This document shows, in pieces, positions 6,162 to 8,183 of a DNA stretch of 8,183 nucleotides; position 1 is the stretch's first letter; every line of letters begins with the position of its first letter. The position numbers and the translations under genes are program-made. The notes below the pieces were generated by a model, which was not told the DNA's origin, did not search any database, and worked only from the letters and a program-made list of their open reading frames with translations. Source of the stretch: a bacterium (GTDB taxonomy: Bacteria; T1Sed10-126); contig PWHN01000069.1 of NCBI GenBank assembly GCA_003554945.1, positions 1-8,183 on the forward strand, read 5' to 3'.

Positions 6162-7625
6162 ATGAAAGAAGTTCGAGAGAAATTTTTTGAAAAAGGGATA
6201 GAAAATGGCACATCAGAAAATTTATTGAAGTATATTTGGAATGTACAAATTAAAAGACAGCTTGGATACAGCTTTAGCCGCAATCACAGTATGCCTTATT
6301 CACTTATTGCGTTACAACAGTTAAATTTATGTTACTATTATCCTATTATTTATTGGAACACTGCCTGTTTGACAGTTAATTCGGGCTCAAGTGATGATGA
6401 AAAAGCTCAAACTACTGATTATGGAAAAATTGCATCGTCTATTGGGTTTTTACAGGGAAGAGGAGTCAAAATTGGGTTGCCTGATATTAATAAAGCTCAA
6501 TTTAGCTTTACTCCTGACGATAAAAATAATAAAATTCTCTTTGGGTTAAAGGCAATTAATCGAATAGGAGATGATATGGCTTTAACTATTATTAATAATC
6601 GTCCTTACGATGGATTAGTAGACTTTTTAAACAAAGTAAAGACAAATAAAACCCAAGCAATTCAGTTAATTAAAGGAGGAGCCTTCGATGCCATAGAAAA
6701 TAAAGACAGAAAAGAGATATTGGCTGATTATATAGATAGAATATGCGGAAAAAAGAAGAGAATTACCTTACAAAATTTTAATATGCTGTCTAAATACGGG
6801 TTATTGCCTGAAAAATTTGCTGATCATGAAGAAATTTTCTATTTTACAAGGCAATTAAGAAAAAATAAGGAAGAAGATTACTATATACTTGACAAAAAAA
6901 TGCAAGATTACTACGAAACGAGAGAATTTGAAGTTCAATTAGTGCCAAAAAATAATAAAGTTGCCATTGAAAAGACTAAATGGGAGAAAATTTATAACTC
7001 TTATATGAATGAAGTGAGAAAATATTTCAAAGAAAACCATGATCAGATATTAGAATCCTTAAATAACACTATTTTTCAAGAAGAATGGGAGAAATATGCA
7101 CAAGGAGATGTATCTGCCTGGGAAATGGAAGCACTAAGTTTTTACTATCACGAGCATGAACTAGAAAAAGTTGACTTTGAAGCGTATGATATAAGTGATT
7201 TTTTCCAATTACCAAGTAAACCAGTGGTAGATCATGTCTTTTATAAGGAAGAAAAGAAAATAGAAATATATAAGCTATTCCGTATTGCGGGAACTGTACT
7301 AGAAAGAGATAAAATTAGACATACAGTCACATTATTAACAACAACAGGAGTAGTATATGTTAAGTTTTTCCGAGACCAGTTTGCTTATTATGATAAGCAA
7401 GTTTCTGCTCCTGATCCTGATGTAGAAGGCAAGAAAAAAATATTGGAAAAATCATGGTTTCAAAAAGGTAATAAGATAATTGTTACTGGAATAAGGCGAG
7501 ACGATATGTTTTACCCAAAAGTTTATAAAAACTCAAAAGATAAAAAGCCTGTTAGGTTAATAACAAATTTTAAACCTAATGGAGGTTTAGAAGTAGTAAG
7601 CGAAAGAGTAGATTCCGAAGAATAA
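6162..7625 (+). CDS. DNA polymerase III alpha subunit (DnaE-like), C-terminal part
   Basis: These 487 residues continue the polymerase. Residues 1-70 finish the fingers: VREKFFEKGIENG, then LGYSFSRNHSMPYSLIALQ (34-52), the counterpart of the conserved GYGFNKSHS segment, and YYPIIYWNTACL. The tandem helix-hairpin-helix region is at about 125-178 (ILFGLKAINRIGDDMALTII, then AIQLIKGGAFDAI). Residues about 195-320 are a charged stretch seemingly longer than in E. coli DnaE. MEALSFYYHEHELEKVDF (322-339) matches the family's LLGxYLSxHPL motif. Residues about 370-458 form an OB fold (LFRIAGTVLER, VYVKFFRDQF, KIIVTGIRRDDMFYPKVYK). ATG 6162 is the first start after the stop, but no Shine-Dalgarno sequence precedes it; the nearest GGG is 18 bases upstream. 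Separate expression would therefore need reinitiation coupled to the upstream stop. If the TAA is read through or is an error, this is simply the end of one gene. Confidence 0.85.
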   Translation: MKEVREKFFEKGIENGTSENLLKYIWNVQIKRQLGYSFSRNHSMPYSLIALQQLNLCYYYPIIYWNTACLTVNSGSSDDEKAQTTDYGKIASSIGFLQGRGVKIGLPDINKAQFSFTPDDKNNKILFGLKAINRIGDDMALTIINNRPYDGLVDFLNKVKTNKTQAIQLIKGGAFDAIENKDRKEILADYIDRICGKKKRITLQNFNMLSKYGLLPEKFADHEEIFYFTRQLRKNKEEDYYILDKKMQDYYETREFEVQLVPKNNKVAIEKTKWEKIYNSYMNEVRKYFKENHDQILESLNNTIFQEEWEKYAQGDVSAWEMEALSFYYHEHELEKVDFEAYDISDFFQLPSKPVVDHVFYKEEKKIEIYKLFRIAGTVLERDKIRHTVTLLTTTGVVYVKFFRDQFAYYDKQVSAPDPDVEGKKKILEKSWFQKGNKIIVTGIRRDDMFYPKVYKNSKDKKPVRLITNFKPNGGLEVVSERVDSEE

Positions 7626-7638
7626 GGAGGTTAGGAAG

Positions 7639-7812
7639 TTGTCTCAGGAGTGTCCAAGATGTTCAGAGCTGAAAAAAAAGCTTAAACAATTATACGAACA
7701 GAATAAACAGTTAAAACACAACTTATATACTGCAGAAATAGAAAATGAATTAATTAACGGCGATCGCAATAGTAGAAAACGCCCTAAAAACAACTATGAA
7801 GGAGAGATGTAA
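7639..7812 (+). CDS. 57-residue hypothetical protein, CPRC motif plus predicted coiled coil
   Basis: A TTG start at 7639 is preceded by a strong ribosome binding site, AAGGAGG at 7624-7630, which overlaps the polymerase stop and lies 8 bases away. The stop at 7810-7812 abuts the ATG of the reductase gene. The product has a Cys-X2-Cys pair near its start (CPRC, residues 5-8), then a Lys/Glu/Leu/Gln-rich stretch (about 10-40) likely to form one amphipathic or coiled-coil helix, and a basic tail (RNSRKRPKNN). A single Cys pair could hold a metal ion only as a dimer or with a partner. The good ribosome binding site and the exact packing between two genes argue that it is real, despite the TTG start. 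I do not recognise the family and assign no function. Confidence 0.68.
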   Translation: MSQECPRCSELKKKLKQLYEQNKQLKHNLYTAEIENELINGDRNSRKRPKNNYEGEM

Positions 7813-8183
7813 ATGAAAATCATCAAAAGAGATGGCAGAGAACAAGATTTTAATAGAGAAAAAATTGTAGATGCCATTTGGAAAGCAGTAAGAGCCGTTG
7901 GAGGAGTAGATAAAAGTATTACTGAACACATTGCCGATGAAGCAATAAAGAAAATGTATGATAGAATCACCGTCGAAGAAGTTCAAGACTTAGTGGAAAA
8001 AGAATTAATAGAAAGAGGGCATGCTAAAACAGCAAAAGCATATATATTATATAGAGCTAAACGAACAAGAGAAAGAGAGGCAAGAACAGAATTAATGGAT
8101 TGTGTTGGGAAAATTATGGTAGAAACTAATCGTGATAATGCTAATATTGGAGAAAGCCCTTCTTCAAAAATGTTACAGATTGC
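7813..8183 (+). CDS. nrdD: Anaerobic ribonucleoside-triphosphate reductase (class III), N-terminal part; runs off the window
   Basis: The first 123 codons are visible. Residues 1-88 are an ATP-cone, the nucleotide-sensing domain of ribonucleotide reductases (KIIKRDGREQDFNREKI, ITVEEVQDLVEKELIERG, AKAYILYR). Next comes TNRDNANIGESPSSKML (105-121), which fits the Asn-Ala-Asn segment that opens the class III (NrdD) catalytic domain better than the start of class I or II enzymes. The enzyme reduces ribonucleoside triphosphates to deoxynucleotides using a glycyl radical made by the activase NrdG, and works without oxygen. An nrdG gene would be expected downstream but is outside the window. The glycyl-radical site cannot be seen. 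The ribosome binding site AAGGAGAG (7799-7806) lies 6 bases before the ATG. Co-transcription with the polymerase ties dNTP supply to replication. ATP-cone identity is firm; the class III call is less so. Confidence 0.78.
   Translation, partial: MKIIKRDGREQDFNREKIVDAIWKAVRAVGGVDKSITEHIADEAIKKMYDRITVEEVQDLVEKELIERGHAKTAKAYILYRAKRTREREARTELMDCVGKIMVETNRDNANIGESPSSKMLQI

Noticed and set aside
6141-6165. Programmed frameshift at the two six-A runs flanking the polymerase stop
   Set aside because: Both polymerase parts are in the same frame, so a single frameshift would move out of the second part. The zero-frame codons also do not form an A AAA AAG type slippery site.
5950-6300. Split intein or intron at the polymerase break
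   Set aside because: There is no extra sequence: only two codons separate the stop from ATG 6162, and both flanks are ordinary DnaE sequence.
7760-7767. 8-base palindrome GCGATCGC
   Set aside because: I see only one copy and it lies inside a reading frame. There are no repeats or other sign of a recognition site here.

Overview
The window looks like a stretch of a low-GC Gram-positive (Firmicutes) bacteriophage or prophage genome. It is very AT-rich, strongly prefers AGA and ATA codons, and uses AGGAGG-type ribosome binding sites. Every gene end visible is TAA, and all genes lie on the + strand, packed head to tail. No integrase, structural gene, tRNA, CRISPR array or insertion sequence is visible. 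From memory, the order primase, RecJ-like nuclease, DnaE-type polymerase recalls the yorJ-yorK-yorL block of Bacillus phage SPbeta. That parallel is inference, not the result of a search.

Layout. Positions 27-227 hold the end of, or all of, a small unrecognised gene. A hairpin at 235-255 buries the ribosome binding site of the next gene. Positions 256-1335 encode a short primase with a zinc-binding motif and a Toprim domain. Positions 1353-3074 encode a RecJ-like DHH/DHHA1 phosphoesterase with a probable C-terminal OB fold. Positions 3080-3670 encode a small Rossmann-fold methyltransferase with an NPPY motif. A textbook sigma-A promoter with extended -10 (3682-3710) then starts a second unit. 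This unit contains a DNA polymerase III alpha subunit read as two ORFs (3759-6155 and 6162-7625), a 57-residue Cys-containing coiled-coil-like ORF (7639-7812), and the start of an anaerobic ribonucleotide reductase (7813 to the window end).

Together these genes would make primers, synthesise DNA, process single-stranded ends and supply deoxynucleotides: a largely self-contained replication module. An oxygen-sensitive class III reductase suggests a host that lives at least partly without oxygen.

The most notable observation is that the polymerase is interrupted by one in-frame TAA (6153-6155). Both parts lie in the same reading frame, and the protein aligns without a gap to ordinary DnaE across the stop. 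This could be a nonsense mutation or sequencing error, readthrough, or a genuine two-piece polymerase made by reinitiation at ATG 6162. No intein sequence is present.
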